The position numbers were made by a program, and so were the translations under genes. The notes under the pieces are model-generated. The model did no database searches and was not told the origin of the DNA. It saw only the letters and a list, made by a program, of their open reading frames with translations. Below are positions 19,480 through 27,595 of a stretch of DNA of 64,000 nucleotides, in pieces. Each line of letters starts with the position of its first letter. Within the stretch, counting starts at the first letter, position 1. The stretch is from Stenotrophomonas koreensis (GTDB lineage: Bacteria > Pseudomonadota > Gammaproteobacteria > Xanthomonadales > Xanthomonadaceae), in NCBI RefSeq assembly GCF_001431525.1, contig NZ_LDJH01000011.1, forward strand, positions 62,001 through 126,000. Direction: 5' to 3'.

Positions 19480-20866
19480 CCAGCCTAATTCGGTTCAGGA
19501 ATAGCTTCACCGGCCGCAGTGCTCGTCGCATCCTGACCCGGAAGGACTCGAGGCGCTCATAGCGGACGATTTCGCGCTTGAGCCCCTTGAGATATACCCG
19601 GAGATCTCCATGAAGAACGGCATCGTAGAATAACTCCTGACTTACTTTTGCAATGCGGCGACGCTGCCGGAACAAATTGGCCCGTTGTTTGTCCACTGCG
19701 TTTACGTTTGGGGAGACGCGTTTGACGGGTACAGATAGTCCGGCGGCTATGTCGTCAGCCAGGCGGACAGCCAAGCCGTCGCGGCGATGCCGGAAACCGC
19801 CTGCTTGCGAAGCCACAGCCTCATCTGCTGATACCTCGTGCAAGGTGATTTCATTAGCATCGGCGGCGCAAGCGAAGATCTCATCGATACGTCGGTTTCT
19901 TGAAATGACAATGTTGGTTCCTCTTGGATCAGAGGTGAATTTGGCCAGCCAGGCATCTCCAAAGCTGATATCTGCTGTTTCTCCAACCACGTCGTCACAG
20001 AAGTTGCATGCCTCGGGCTGAAAGGTGTTGTGGCCCCAGTTCCCGCCTTGTAGTGTTGACATCGGAGCAACCCGCATTTCAGTTTCACCACGTTTCAGGG
20101 CGCCGAAATCGTAGTCACTCGAAAGGCGCCCTTTACCCTTGACACGAAAGTCGACCGCTTCAAGGTCATGTGGAGGAACGCCTACTTGCCAAGCCAATGA
20201 CTCCGCATACGCTTGAGTTTTCATATGCCCACAAACCAGGGCTACGAAGAACACAAGCCGTTGTGCAATCTTTGGATCTTCCTTGCACATGGCGCGAGCT
20301 GCTTTGATGTAACAGGGGACCCCCACCAGCACGTACCGCTTTGGCTCATCCTTGATCAACTCAAGCACGTCGGCCATCGTGGTTGCGTAGTACTGTGATT
20401 TCCGCCGATTGCGAAGCTCGGATTCTGTCGCCACGGAGTATCGAAAAATTTCTTGCGCGTCTTCTCCGGCAGCCCCTACGTTGATCACGCCATCGACGAT
20501 TCCCAGTTGGACTAACTTGCTCAGGAGCCACGAAGTTAGGCCACCTGAGCTGCTGCCTAGAACATATGCATCATTAGAGACCCGCCCCGCGAATGTTTGA
20601 GTAAAATTTCCGAGGAGCTTGTGCTTGTGCATCAGTGAATCTTCGCGAGGGGCGCCAAGTTGGTCCTCATTCGGGGACTCATCCGAGAATGGGCAGACGC
20701 GACTTCCGGAGCGAATATCACTTTCGGACGCGTTGGATATGTCCGCTTGGTAGAGTCGCGACGGCGCAAGTTTCAGGCTGATTGCGCCTCTAGATGCTAC
20801 CGAGCAGGCACCACAACCAATACATATGCCCCGAGCGATGGTTTGTTCAATTCCGTGCAATGACAA
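19472..20866 (-). CDS. F420 hydrogenase/dehydrogenase beta-subunit-like iron-sulfur protein
   Basis: A 464-residue protein with an N-terminal ferredoxin-like cluster (CIGCGACSVAS, Cys about 15, 18 and 21, and a CP pair near 58). A FrhB-type N-terminal segment follows (GSSSGGLTSWLLSKLV) and a C-terminal domain with VGVPCYIKAARAM and ACNFCDDVVGE. Such proteins recur in polysaccharide loci beside pyruvyltransferase genes; their reaction there is unproven. A flavin-dependent oxidoreductase role is inferred. The start codon is TTG with AGGA upstream. It is the only gene of the cassette on the minus strand. Confidence 0.82.
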   Translation of the reverse strand: MSLHGIEQTIARGICIGCGACSVASRGAISLKLAPSRLYQADISNASESDIRSGSRVCPFSDESPNEDQLGAPREDSLMHKHKLLGNFTQTFAGRVSNDAYVLGSSSGGLTSWLLSKLVQLGIVDGVINVGAAGEDAQEIFRYSVATESELRNRRKSQYYATTMADVLELIKDEPKRYVLVGVPCYIKAARAMCKEDPKIAQRLVFFVALVCGHMKTQAYAESLAWQVGVPPHDLEAVDFRVKGKGRLSSDYDFGALKRGETEMRVAPMSTLQGGNWGHNTFQPEACNFCDDVVGETADISFGDAWLAKFTSDPRGTNIVISRNRRIDEIFACAADANEITLHEVSADEAVASQAGGFRHRRDGLAVRLADDIAAGLSVPVKRVSPNVNAVDKQRANLFRQRRRIAKVSQELFYDAVLHGDLRVYLKGLKREIVRYERLESFRVRMRRALRPVKLFLNRIRLAK

Positions 20867-21319
20867 GGCAGTCGTCCTGAGTTTTTATGAATCATTCGTT
20901 CTTGGGAGGGGGGGCTTGTTTGAGCCAAGCCGCTTTGGCCTTGCCTGCTTATGGTCGATAGAAAGCTGCCCTGGCTTCCTCTGACGGGTGCGCCGATTGG
21001 TCGCTGGGTCGCCCAGCGCTTCATGCAGAGGCCATGATCCAAGGTCGCAGCAGGGTTGTCCATAAACAGCAAGCAATGCATGGATGAGCTTAGGGGGTGA
21101 GGCGGAGGAGCAGATTCGCGAGCGCGCTCCACTTCCGCCTTGCCCTTGGCTCGTCTAGAGGGCTGGGCGCGCAAGTGGGCGAGGATCTGGCGAGTATGGC
21201 TGGGCCGACGTGTATGGCGGAACCGGTCTGCAATCCTCGCGAGCGCGCGGACTTGTTGCTTATCATTACTTCCGCCTAGCAAGAAGGCGCATGATGATGT
21301 GGATAGCTTTCGCGACCCG
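20867..21319. other. intergenic stretch without a recognisable gene
   Basis: About 450 bases between the iron-sulfur gene and the broken glycosyltransferase. Open frames exist on both strands, but none has a family motif, a good start site, or the codon pattern of its neighbours. It probably contains degraded 5' sequence of the glycosyltransferase and other recombination debris. The promoter of the minus-strand gene must lie at its left end. Confidence 0.4.
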
Positions 21320-21837
21320 GGTGTCGTCCAGGCGGGAATTCCTAAGGAGGTCGTCAATGGTTCCGGGGTGGACGTGGAGGCATTTCCGGTCGCGCCGCTG
21401 AATGCCGCCCCCACGGTGTTCCTGTGCCCAGTCGGAGCTGGGCGCCTAGGTGGCCGACGGCCCCTCGAGTTCCTCGGCAAACTCGACGACGCGCGCCCTG
21501 CCATCGCAGCCAGCACGGTTTACGTGCTTGCGTCGTACCGCGAAGGCACCTCGCGCACGGTCCTGGAGGCCATGGCCTTGGGGCGCCCCATCATCCCGAT
21601 GCCCCGGGTTATCGCGAGACGGTCATCGATGGCGACAACGGTTTCCTGGTGCCGGTGCAGTCGGTCGATGCGCTGGCCGAGGCCATGCTCAAGTTCATCG
21701 AAGATCCCACGCTCGCCCCGCGCATGGGCCGGCGGTCAAGGCAGATCGCAGAGGACAAGTACAACGTGCACAAGGTCAATGTAGTGATGCTGCGGGAGAT
21801 GGGGATCACCACGGCCGCAGGGCCGATATCAGAATAG
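21320..21837 (+). pseudogene. broken family 4 glycosyltransferase
   Basis: The C-terminal half of a GT4 enzyme in two frames. The first frame has VVNGSGVDVEAFPVAPL and, after an internal loss, AASTVYVLASYREGTSRTVL and EAMALGRPII. Near 21600 about four bases are missing, and the second frame continues APGYRETVIDGDNGFLVPVQ and the usual ending RSRQIAEDKYNVHKVN. The donor-binding core between the two conserved blocks is also largely deleted. No N-terminal domain is visible. It ends six bases before the region with the toxin-antitoxin genes. Confidence 0.8.
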
Positions 21838-21876
21838 ATTGAGTGATATCATTTCCTGTCTGCAAGGAGGTGCGCC

Positions 21877-22116
21877 CTGCCCGCCATCACCATCCGCAAC
21901 CTGTCCGAAGCCACGCACCGTGCGCTCAAGCAGCGTGCAGCCGAACACGGCCGCAGCACCGAGGCCGAGGTCCGGGAAATCCACGAGGATGCCGTTCGCC
22001 CGAAAGGCCGGGTGAAGGTGGGTTCCAGGCTGGCCGAGTTCGGTCGTCGCTATGGCGGGCTGGAACTGGACGCCGCTCGGGATGCTTCGCCGACAGAGCC
22101 GGCGTCGATCGAATGA
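21877..22116 (+). CDS. FitA-like ribbon-helix-helix antitoxin, apparent CTG start
   Basis: A 79-residue Arc/FitA-type antitoxin: PAITIRNLSEATHRALKQRA, then EHGRSTEAEVREI and a C-terminal toxin-binding tail. In homologues the protein begins MPAITIRNL; here the codon in that place is CTG (21877), with a consensus AAGGAGG (21864-21870) six bases upstream. No ATG, GTG or TTG lies in frame at a suitable place. Its stop overlaps the toxin ATG (ATGA). Expression depends on CTG initiation, or the gene is weakened by an A-to-C change. Being so short and without a standard start, it is easily missed. Confidence 0.8.
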   Translation: MPAITIRNLSEATHRALKQRAAEHGRSTEAEVREIHEDAVRPKGRVKVGSRLAEFGRRYGGLELDAARDASPTEPASIE

Positions 22117-22532
22117 TCGTGCTTGACACGAATGTCGTGTCCGAGGCGATGCGGCCTTCCCCGAGTCCGCAGGTGCTGGCATGGCTGGACCAGCAGGCCG
22201 CCGAGACCCTGCACCTGACCGCGGTGAACCTGGCCGAGCTGCTGGTGGGGCTCGAGCTGCTGCCGCAGGGCAAGCGCAAGCCGGGGCTGGATGCGGCCCT
22301 AGCCGGGCTGCTGGACGAGTTGTTCGGGGGGCGGGTGCTGGCGTTCGACGAACAGGCCGCGAAGCATTACGCGGGAATCATCGGCAATGGGCACCGCGCC
22401 GGGACAACGATCGGCGTGGCCGACGGTCAGATCGCCGCCATCGCGGCCGCGCACGGCTTTGCCGTGGCCACCCGCGGCCGGGGTGGGTTCGAGGGCGCCG
22501 GCATCGCGGTGATCGACCCGTGGCAGGCCTGA
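22113..22532 (+). CDS. FitB/VapC-like PIN-domain toxin
   Basis: A 139-residue PIN ribonuclease: MIVLDTNVVSEAMRP with the first acidic residue at Asp5, LAELLVGLELLP with the second acidic position, and VADGQIAAIAAAHGFAVATR with the third. Oddity: the usual final motif RNxxDF reads RGRGGF, so the fourth acidic residue is Gly, which may weaken metal binding. It is translationally coupled to the antitoxin by ATGA. It sits between a broken glycosyltransferase and the conserved right end of the polysaccharide locus, where it could stabilise the cassette. Confidence 0.88.
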   Translation: MIVLDTNVVSEAMRPSPSPQVLAWLDQQAAETLHLTAVNLAELLVGLELLPQGKRKPGLDAALAGLLDELFGGRVLAFDEQAAKHYAGIIGNGHRAGTTIGVADGQIAAIAAAHGFAVATRGRGGFEGAGIAVIDPWQA

Positions 22533-22547
22533 ATTACAACTGGATCA

Positions 22548-23729
22548 ATGGCAATGACGATTGAAGAGACGGGCCAGTCGCTGGTGGACATGGTGCGGGA
22601 CATCCACGGCACCGGCTTCATTCCACTGCACCGCCCCGTGTTCGAGGGCAACGAAAAGCAGTACCTGGTGGACTGCATCGACTCCAACTTCGTCTCCTCG
22701 GTGGGGGCAAAGGTGGTTGAGTTCGAGCAGCACATTGCTGCCTTTACCGGCGCGAAGTTCGCCATTGCCACGGTCAACGGCACCGCTGCCCTGCACGTTG
22801 CCCTGCAACTGGCGGGTGTGGTGCGCGATGATGAGGTCATCACCCAGGCACTCACCTTCATTGCCACCTGCAATGCGCTCAGTTATGCAGGGGCTCACCC
22901 GGTTTTTGTCGACGTGGACCGCGACACCCTGGGCCTGAGCCCGGAAGCACTACGGCGCTGGCTTGCCGAGCATGCCGAAGTGCGCGATGGCAAGGCTTGG
23001 AACCGCCATACTGGCCGCTGCATTCGCGCCTGTGTGCCGATGCATACCTTTGGCATCCCGCTACGCATCAAAGAGGTGGTGGCGGTCTGTGACGAGTACG
23101 GCATTGCCGTGGTCGAAGACGCTGCCGAATCCCTGGGCAGCTGGGTGGGCAATCGCCACACAGGCACCTTCGGCCGCCTGGCCACGCTCAGCTTCAATGG
23201 CAACAAGGTCATCACCACTGGCGGTGGCGGCATGATCATCACCGATGATGAAGCGCTGGCACGCCGGGCCAAGCACCTGACCACCACCGCCAAGATCCCC
23301 CACCCTTACGAGTTCGTGCACGACGAGGTGGGCTACAACTACCGCATGCCCAACCTCAACGCCGCTCTGGGCTGTGCGCAGATGGAACGGCTGCCGCAGA
23401 TGCTGCAGATCAAGGCTGAAGTCGCAGCGCGTTACCGCGATTTCTTCGCTGGCACCGATGTGCGCTTTGTTGACCCACTGCCCGGCACCACGGCCAACTA
23501 CTGGCTCAATGCCATCGTGCTTGGCTCCGAAGCCGAGCGCGATGCCCTGCTGGAATACACCAACAGCCATGAGGTGATGACCCGGCCGATCTGGCGGCTG
23601 ATGTCGCGCCTGCCCATGTTCGCGCACTGCCAGAACGATGGCCTGGAAAACTCGCTGTGGCTGGAAGCCCGGGTGCTGAACCTGCCCTCCAGCGTGCCTG
23701 AAAGTGAATTTGGGAAACTGAAAGCATGA
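22548..23729 (+). CDS. PLP-dependent nucleotide-sugar aminotransferase (DegT/DnrJ/EryC1/StrS, LegC-like)
   Basis: A fold-type I aminotransferase of 393 residues that would add a 4-amino group to a UDP-4-keto-6-deoxy-HexNAc. Visible are TVNGTAALHVALQLAGV, the cofactor-binding EDAAESLGS, and the Schiff-base lysine in SFNGNKVITTGGGGM (Lys about 220). The N-terminal extension with PLHRPVFEGNEKQY is typical of LegC-like members. The 4,6-dehydratase gene downstream overlaps it by 4 bases and would supply the keto sugar. A decayed relative lies at 14862. Confidence 0.9.
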   Translation: MAMTIEETGQSLVDMVRDIHGTGFIPLHRPVFEGNEKQYLVDCIDSNFVSSVGAKVVEFEQHIAAFTGAKFAIATVNGTAALHVALQLAGVVRDDEVITQALTFIATCNALSYAGAHPVFVDVDRDTLGLSPEALRRWLAEHAEVRDGKAWNRHTGRCIRACVPMHTFGIPLRIKEVVAVCDEYGIAVVEDAAESLGSWVGNRHTGTFGRLATLSFNGNKVITTGGGGMIITDDEALARRAKHLTTTAKIPHPYEFVHDEVGYNYRMPNLNAALGCAQMERLPQMLQIKAEVAARYRDFFAGTDVRFVDPLPGTTANYWLNAIVLGSEAERDALLEYTNSHEVMTRPIWRLMSRLPMFAHCQNDGLENSLWLEARVLNLPSSVPESEFGKLKA

Positions 23730-24913
23730 ACATTCTTGACCTGATCGGCCGTACTGCGCCGTTGTTTGATACCGATATCCAGCGCCACGAGGCCGAGCTC
23801 TCCGGCCTGGTCCAGGCCAGCCGCTTTCTGGTAATCGGCGGTGCCGGCTCCATCGGTCAGGCCGTCACCCGCGAGATCTTCAAGCGCAAGCCGCGGGCAC
23901 TGCATGTGGTGGATATCAGCGAGAACAACATGGTGGAGCTGGTGCGCGATATCCGCAGCACGCTGGGCTATATCGATGGTGACTTCCGCACGTTTGCCAT
24001 CGACTGCGGCAGCCGTGAGTTCGCAGCGCTGATGGCTGCCGGCCAGGGCTACGACTATGTGCTCAACCTCTCCGCGCTCAAGCATGTGCGCAGCGAGAAG
24101 GACCCGTTCACCCTGATGCGGCTGATCGAGGTGAACGTGCTCAACACCATCAGCACCATTGCCCAGGCGCAGGCTGGTGGGGCACGCAAGTATTTCTGCG
24201 TGTCCACCGACAAGGCCGCCAACCCGGTGAACATGATGGGCGCCAGCAAGCGGATCATGGAGATGTTCCTGATGCGTGCCAGCCTGGAGCTGCCAATCTC
24301 CACCGCACGCTTTGCCAACGTGGCCTTCTCCGATGGCTCGCTGCTGCACGGCTTCAACCAGCGTTTTGCCAAACGCCAGCCGATTTCCGCCCCCAATGAT
24401 GTGCGCCGCTACTTCGTCACCCCGCAGGAATCGGGTGAGCTGTGCCTGAGCTCCTGCCTGCTCGGCAACAACCGCGACATCTTCTTCCCCAAGCTGAGCG
24501 AGGAACTGGACCTGACCCGGTTCTCGGATATTGCGGTGCGCTTCCTGGAATCGCTGGGGTTTGAACCCTACGAATGCGCCAGCGAGGACGAAGCCCGTGA
24601 CCGTGCTGATGAGCTGATTGCCGCGAAAAAATGGCCGGTGTACTTCTTCGCCAGTGACACCACCGGTGAGAAGGACTTCGAGGAATTCTTCACCGATGCC
24701 GAAACCCTGGACATGCAGCGTTTCGACAACATCGGGGTGATCCTCAATGAGCCGACATTCGACAATGACCGGCTTGAACATTTCCTGGCCACCATCGAGG
24801 CGATCCGTTCCGGTAAAACCTGGGACAAGCCCGAGATCGTGGCGCTGTTCAATTACATGATTCCCGACTTTGCCCACAAGGAAACGGGCAAGTACCTCGA
24901 TAACAGGATGTGA
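23726..24913 (+). CDS. UDP-N-acetylglucosamine 4,6-dehydratase (CapD/WbpM-type, short form)
   Basis: A soluble 395-residue SDR enzyme making UDP-4-keto-6-deoxy-GlcNAc. The NAD motif VIGGAGSIGQA lies near residues 36-46. The family's altered catalytic motif is visible as STDKAANPVNMMGASKR, with Met in place of the usual Tyr and Lys about 175, as in other inverting and retaining WbpM-type dehydratases. It lacks the membrane helices of long WbpM. With the aminotransferase and the GNAT gene it would complete a route to a 4-acylamino-dideoxy sugar. Confidence 0.9.
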   Translation: MNILDLIGRTAPLFDTDIQRHEAELSGLVQASRFLVIGGAGSIGQAVTREIFKRKPRALHVVDISENNMVELVRDIRSTLGYIDGDFRTFAIDCGSREFAALMAAGQGYDYVLNLSALKHVRSEKDPFTLMRLIEVNVLNTISTIAQAQAGGARKYFCVSTDKAANPVNMMGASKRIMEMFLMRASLELPISTARFANVAFSDGSLLHGFNQRFAKRQPISAPNDVRRYFVTPQESGELCLSSCLLGNNRDIFFPKLSEELDLTRFSDIAVRFLESLGFEPYECASEDEARDRADELIAAKKWPVYFFASDTTGEKDFEEFFTDAETLDMQRFDNIGVILNEPTFDNDRLEHFLATIEAIRSGKTWDKPEIVALFNYMIPDFAHKETGKYLDNRM

Positions 24914-24914
24914 C

Positions 24915-25637
24915 ATGCAACGTCTGCTCGATATCGTCTTCTCCGGCCTGGCACTGCTGGTGCTCTCACCGTTGCTGGTACCGATCGCCATCATCCTGCG
25001 CCTGACCGGCGAGGGTGAGGTGTTCTACGTACAGCAACGCATCGGCCGCGGTGGCCGTATGTTCGGCCTGTACAAGTTCGCCACCATGCTGAAGAACAGC
25101 CCCAGCCTGGGCACCGGTACGGTGACAGTGAAGAACGACCCGCGCGTGTTGCCGATTGGCCGCTTCCTGCGCAAGACCAAGATCAACGAATTGCCGCAGC
25201 TGCTGAACATCTTCAACGGTGACATGAGCATCGTCGGCCCTCGACCGCAGACCAAGCGCTGCTTCGATGCGTTCCCGGCCAGCTCGCAGGCGGCGATCCT
25301 GACCGTGCGGCCGGGTCTTTCCGGCATTGGTTCGATCGTCTTCCGCGACGAGGAAGAGCTGATGCATGCCAGTGCCGAACCGGAGCGCTTCTATGACGAG
25401 GTGATCATGCCGTACAAGGGCGCACTGGAAGAATGGTACGTAGCCAACCAAGGGCTGTGGACCTACCTGTGCTGCATCTTCGTCACTGCCTGGGTAGTGC
25501 TGGTGCCAGGCTCCACCCTGTTCTGGCGCGCCTTCTCTGGAGTACCGCTTCCTTCCGCCGAGCTGGTGGCTGCGGGCGGCGCCAAAGGTGCGCCGGCAAC
25601 GGCCCCACGCCAGCAGACTTCCGGGCCGGCCATATGA
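24915..25637 (+). CDS. PglC-like phosphoglycosyl transferase (initiating sugar transferase)
   Basis: A monotopic phosphoglycosyl transferase of 240 residues that would move the amino-sugar phosphate onto undecaprenyl phosphate. It has the N-terminal re-entrant hydrophobic helix (LLDIVFSGLALLVLSPLLVP), YVQQRIGRGGRMFGLYKFAT, and NIFNGDMSIVGPRPQ. Oddity: the catalytic Asp-Glu dyad of PglC/WbaP relatives reads Asn-Glu here (INELPQ, about residues 90-95). ATG 24915 follows the dehydratase stop by one base. It has an extra hydrophobic segment near the C-terminus (about 185-205). Confidence 0.88.
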   Translation: MQRLLDIVFSGLALLVLSPLLVPIAIILRLTGEGEVFYVQQRIGRGGRMFGLYKFATMLKNSPSLGTGTVTVKNDPRVLPIGRFLRKTKINELPQLLNIFNGDMSIVGPRPQTKRCFDAFPASSQAAILTVRPGLSGIGSIVFRDEEELMHASAEPERFYDEVIMPYKGALEEWYVANQGLWTYLCCIFVTAWVVLVPGSTLFWRAFSGVPLPSAELVAAGGAKGAPATAPRQQTSGPAI

Positions 25638-26212
25638 CCCCGAACGAACGCTACCGCCAGGTAGCGATCCTGCACATGCAGTGCCTGGATCGGGGCTTTC
25701 TCGCGACGCTGGGCCAGGATTTCCTGGCCCTGATGTATGAAGCCATCGATCAGGCCGATGACAGCCTGCTGATCACCGAGGAATGCAACGGTGAAATTGC
25801 TGGCTTCATTACCGGTGGTGCGGGAATGGGAGCGATCTACAAGCGCATGCTGCGCAGTCCGCTGCGGCTGGGATGGGCACTGGCACCGGCGCTGATCAGC
25901 CCGGCCAAGGTGCGTCGGATTCTGGAAATCCTGCGCTATTCCAGCAATGCCGGATTGCCAGAGGGTCTACCGGACGCAGAGCTGCTGAGCCTGGCTGTCG
26001 CCCCGCAATGGCGCGGCAAATCCGTGGCAGACCGACTGTATGCGGCCCTGGTGGATGAGTTCAGCCGGCGCGGGGTGGAGGCCTTTCGCATCATCGTCGG
26101 TGAGGCACTGGCCCCTGCGCATCGGTTCTATCAACGCATGGGCGCGCAGATCAGCAGCGAGATTGAAGTGCACGGTGGCGAAAAATCCATGGTGTATGTC
26201 CACCGCCTCTAA
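25634..26212 (+). CDS. GNAT-family N-acetyltransferase
   Basis: A 192-residue GCN5-type acetyltransferase. The acetyl-CoA loop region shows LSLAVAPQWRGKSVADRLYA (the Q/RxxGxG/A region) and a C-terminal APAHRFYQRMGAQ typical of the fold. It overlaps the initiating transferase gene by ATGA, so it likely acylates the 4-amino group of the sugar made by the two preceding enzymes. Here a GNAT replaces the left-handed beta-helix PglD enzyme of Campylobacter. Acceptor identity is inferred from context. Confidence 0.84.
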   Translation: MTPNERYRQVAILHMQCLDRGFLATLGQDFLALMYEAIDQADDSLLITEECNGEIAGFITGGAGMGAIYKRMLRSPLRLGWALAPALISPAKVRRILEILRYSSNAGLPEGLPDAELLSLAVAPQWRGKSVADRLYAALVDEFSRRGVEAFRIIVGEALAPAHRFYQRMGAQISSEIEVHGGEKSMVYVHRL

Positions 26213-26242
26213 GGACGGACCTTGGCTCCAGGAATGGGCGGC

Positions 26243-26746
26243 ATGCTGAGCGATATCCTGCTGGCGCTGCTTGTGCTGGGTGCCGGAGCCTTCTTCGCCT
26301 ACCGTGCATCGCCGGTGGCGCAGGCCGTACTTTTTGGCTCGGCAATGCTTGCCTCCGGGCTGTTGTTCCTGCCGGGCGAACAGATCACAGGGCTGGTAGG
26401 CGCCGAAGGTATCGGATGGTTGCGGCGCTGGGCAGCACACACGCCGTTTGATATATCCCAATGGACCCACTTCCTGATCTTTGCATGGCTTGGACTACTG
26501 CTCTGGCTGGGCCGTGTGGATCTTCGCGGCTGGAAGGCCTGGGCAATGGTGGCGGTACTGGCCATAGCGGCCGAACTGGCCCAGGGCCTTGCCCCTGGCC
26601 GGGCGCCACGGCTGGATGATGTAGTCACCAACCTGGTTGGCGGAGTGACCGGCCTACTGCTTGGCTCAGCGCTGGGAGTGCTGCTGGCCAGCATGCTGCA
26701 ACGCTTGCGCCCACGCCTGGGCAAGCAGTCCGACGCGGAGCGATAG
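26243..26746 (+). CDS. VanZ-like small membrane protein
   Basis: A 167-residue membrane protein with four to five helices, resembling VanZ-family proteins (DISQWTHFLIFAWLGLLLWL, AELAQGLAPGRAPRLDDVVTNLVGG, the latter being the typical VanZ signature). Its biochemical role is unknown; such genes often end polysaccharide loci. I used ATG 26243, with AGGA nine bases upstream. ATG 26234 and TTG 26222 are possible alternatives. It is the last gene of the locus before the REP region. Confidence 0.75.
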   Translation: MLSDILLALLVLGAGAFFAYRASPVAQAVLFGSAMLASGLLFLPGEQITGLVGAEGIGWLRRWAAHTPFDISQWTHFLIFAWLGLLLWLGRVDLRGWKAWAMVAVLAIAAELAQGLAPGRAPRLDDVVTNLVGGVTGLLLGSALGVLLASMLQRLRPRLGKQSDAER

Positions 26747-26759
26747 CGCCTGATGGGAG

Positions 26760-27040
26760 CAACGGCAAAGCCGGCGCAAAGCCGTCGCGGCGGGCGCCGC
26801 TCTTGCAGAAGCTGTGGGGCATCGAGGCGAAAGCATTTCGCGTGCGAGCACGCTCCCACAGAAGAAAGCAGCGGCGCATCGCAGCGAAGGGATTTCGCGT
26901 GCAAGCACGCTCCCACAAACAAAACAGCCGTGCATCCGGGGGCATCGCGGTGAAGGCGTTTCGCGTGCAAGCACGTTCCCACAAAAACCCGGTAAATCGC
27001 TCTTGTAGGAGCGCACTTGTGTGCGATGCCTGTGGGTGGT
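26760..27040. repeat. REP palindrome cluster, left of the toxin-antitoxin module
   Basis: At least four REP-type palindromes lie in these bases: GCGGCGGGCGCCGCTCTTGC (26787 on), two CGCGTGCAAGCACG units in the orientation ending TCCCAC, and one GTAGGAGCGCACTTGTGTGC at the right end. The segment AAACCCGGTAAATCGCTCTT (about 26985-27004) recurs in the array at 28198-28815. No gene is credible in the 390 bases between 26746 and 27137. Confidence 0.85.
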
Positions 27041-27136
27041 GGTACCGGTGGAGATGGCATTCAGTGCCGGTCTTGTTTCGTTTATTTCGTTTGGTGCTAG
27101 ACTCACCCTCCCGCTGAACAACACGGGTAAGCACCC

Positions 27137-27592
27137 ATGAGCGCCGCCCATTACCAACTCCCTCCCCTGCTGCCCAGCCAGCAGGATGCCGAACTGGCCC
27201 GCACCAGCAGCCGCCTGTTGGCCGCTTGCATCGGCCACGGGGAAACAGCACGCCTGCGGGTGATCGATGGCCAGGAGGAAATCGAGGTGCCAGTGGCAGC
27301 ACTGCGGATGCTGGTGGATATCCTGGCCAACATGGCCGAGGGCAACGCCATCAACCTGGTGCCCATCCATGCCGAACTGACCACCCAGCAGGCTGCCGAC
27401 TTCCTCGGGGTATCACGCCCGCACCTGGTGGGCCTGGTGGACAAGGGGGAGATCCCGCATCACAAGGCCGGTACCCACCGGCGTATTTTCTTCCGTGACT
27501 TGCTGGCCTACCGCGAAAAGCGCATGGGCAAAAGCCTGGAGGCACTGGACGCGTTGTCCGAACAGGCGCAGCAACTGGGCATGGGGTACTGA
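27137..27592 (+). CDS. excisionase-type helix-turn-helix antitoxin
   Basis: A 151-residue DNA-binding protein with a C-terminal MerR/excisionase-like domain: LTTQQAADFLGVSRPHLVGL (about residues 83-102), then IPHHKAGTHRRIFFRDLLAY. This form is paired with PIN-domain toxins in many proteobacteria, and a PIN gene follows four bases after the stop. The N-terminal half is a helical, acidic toxin-binding-like region. It probably represses its own operon. REP arrays flank the pair on both sides. Confidence 0.82.
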   Translation: MSAAHYQLPPLLPSQQDAELARTSSRLLAACIGHGETARLRVIDGQEEIEVPVAALRMLVDILANMAEGNAINLVPIHAELTTQQAADFLGVSRPHLVGLVDKGEIPHHKAGTHRRIFFRDLLAYREKRMGKSLEALDALSEQAQQLGMGY

Positions 27593-27595
27593 GAC

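Noticed and set aside
20797-21516. A 239-codon minus-strand frame between the iron-sulfur gene and the broken GT4
   Set aside because: No recognisable motif, it overlaps the start of the iron-sulfur gene and the GT4 remnant, and codon use is unlike neighbours. I also considered an insertion-sequence remnant but saw no transposase motif or terminal repeats.
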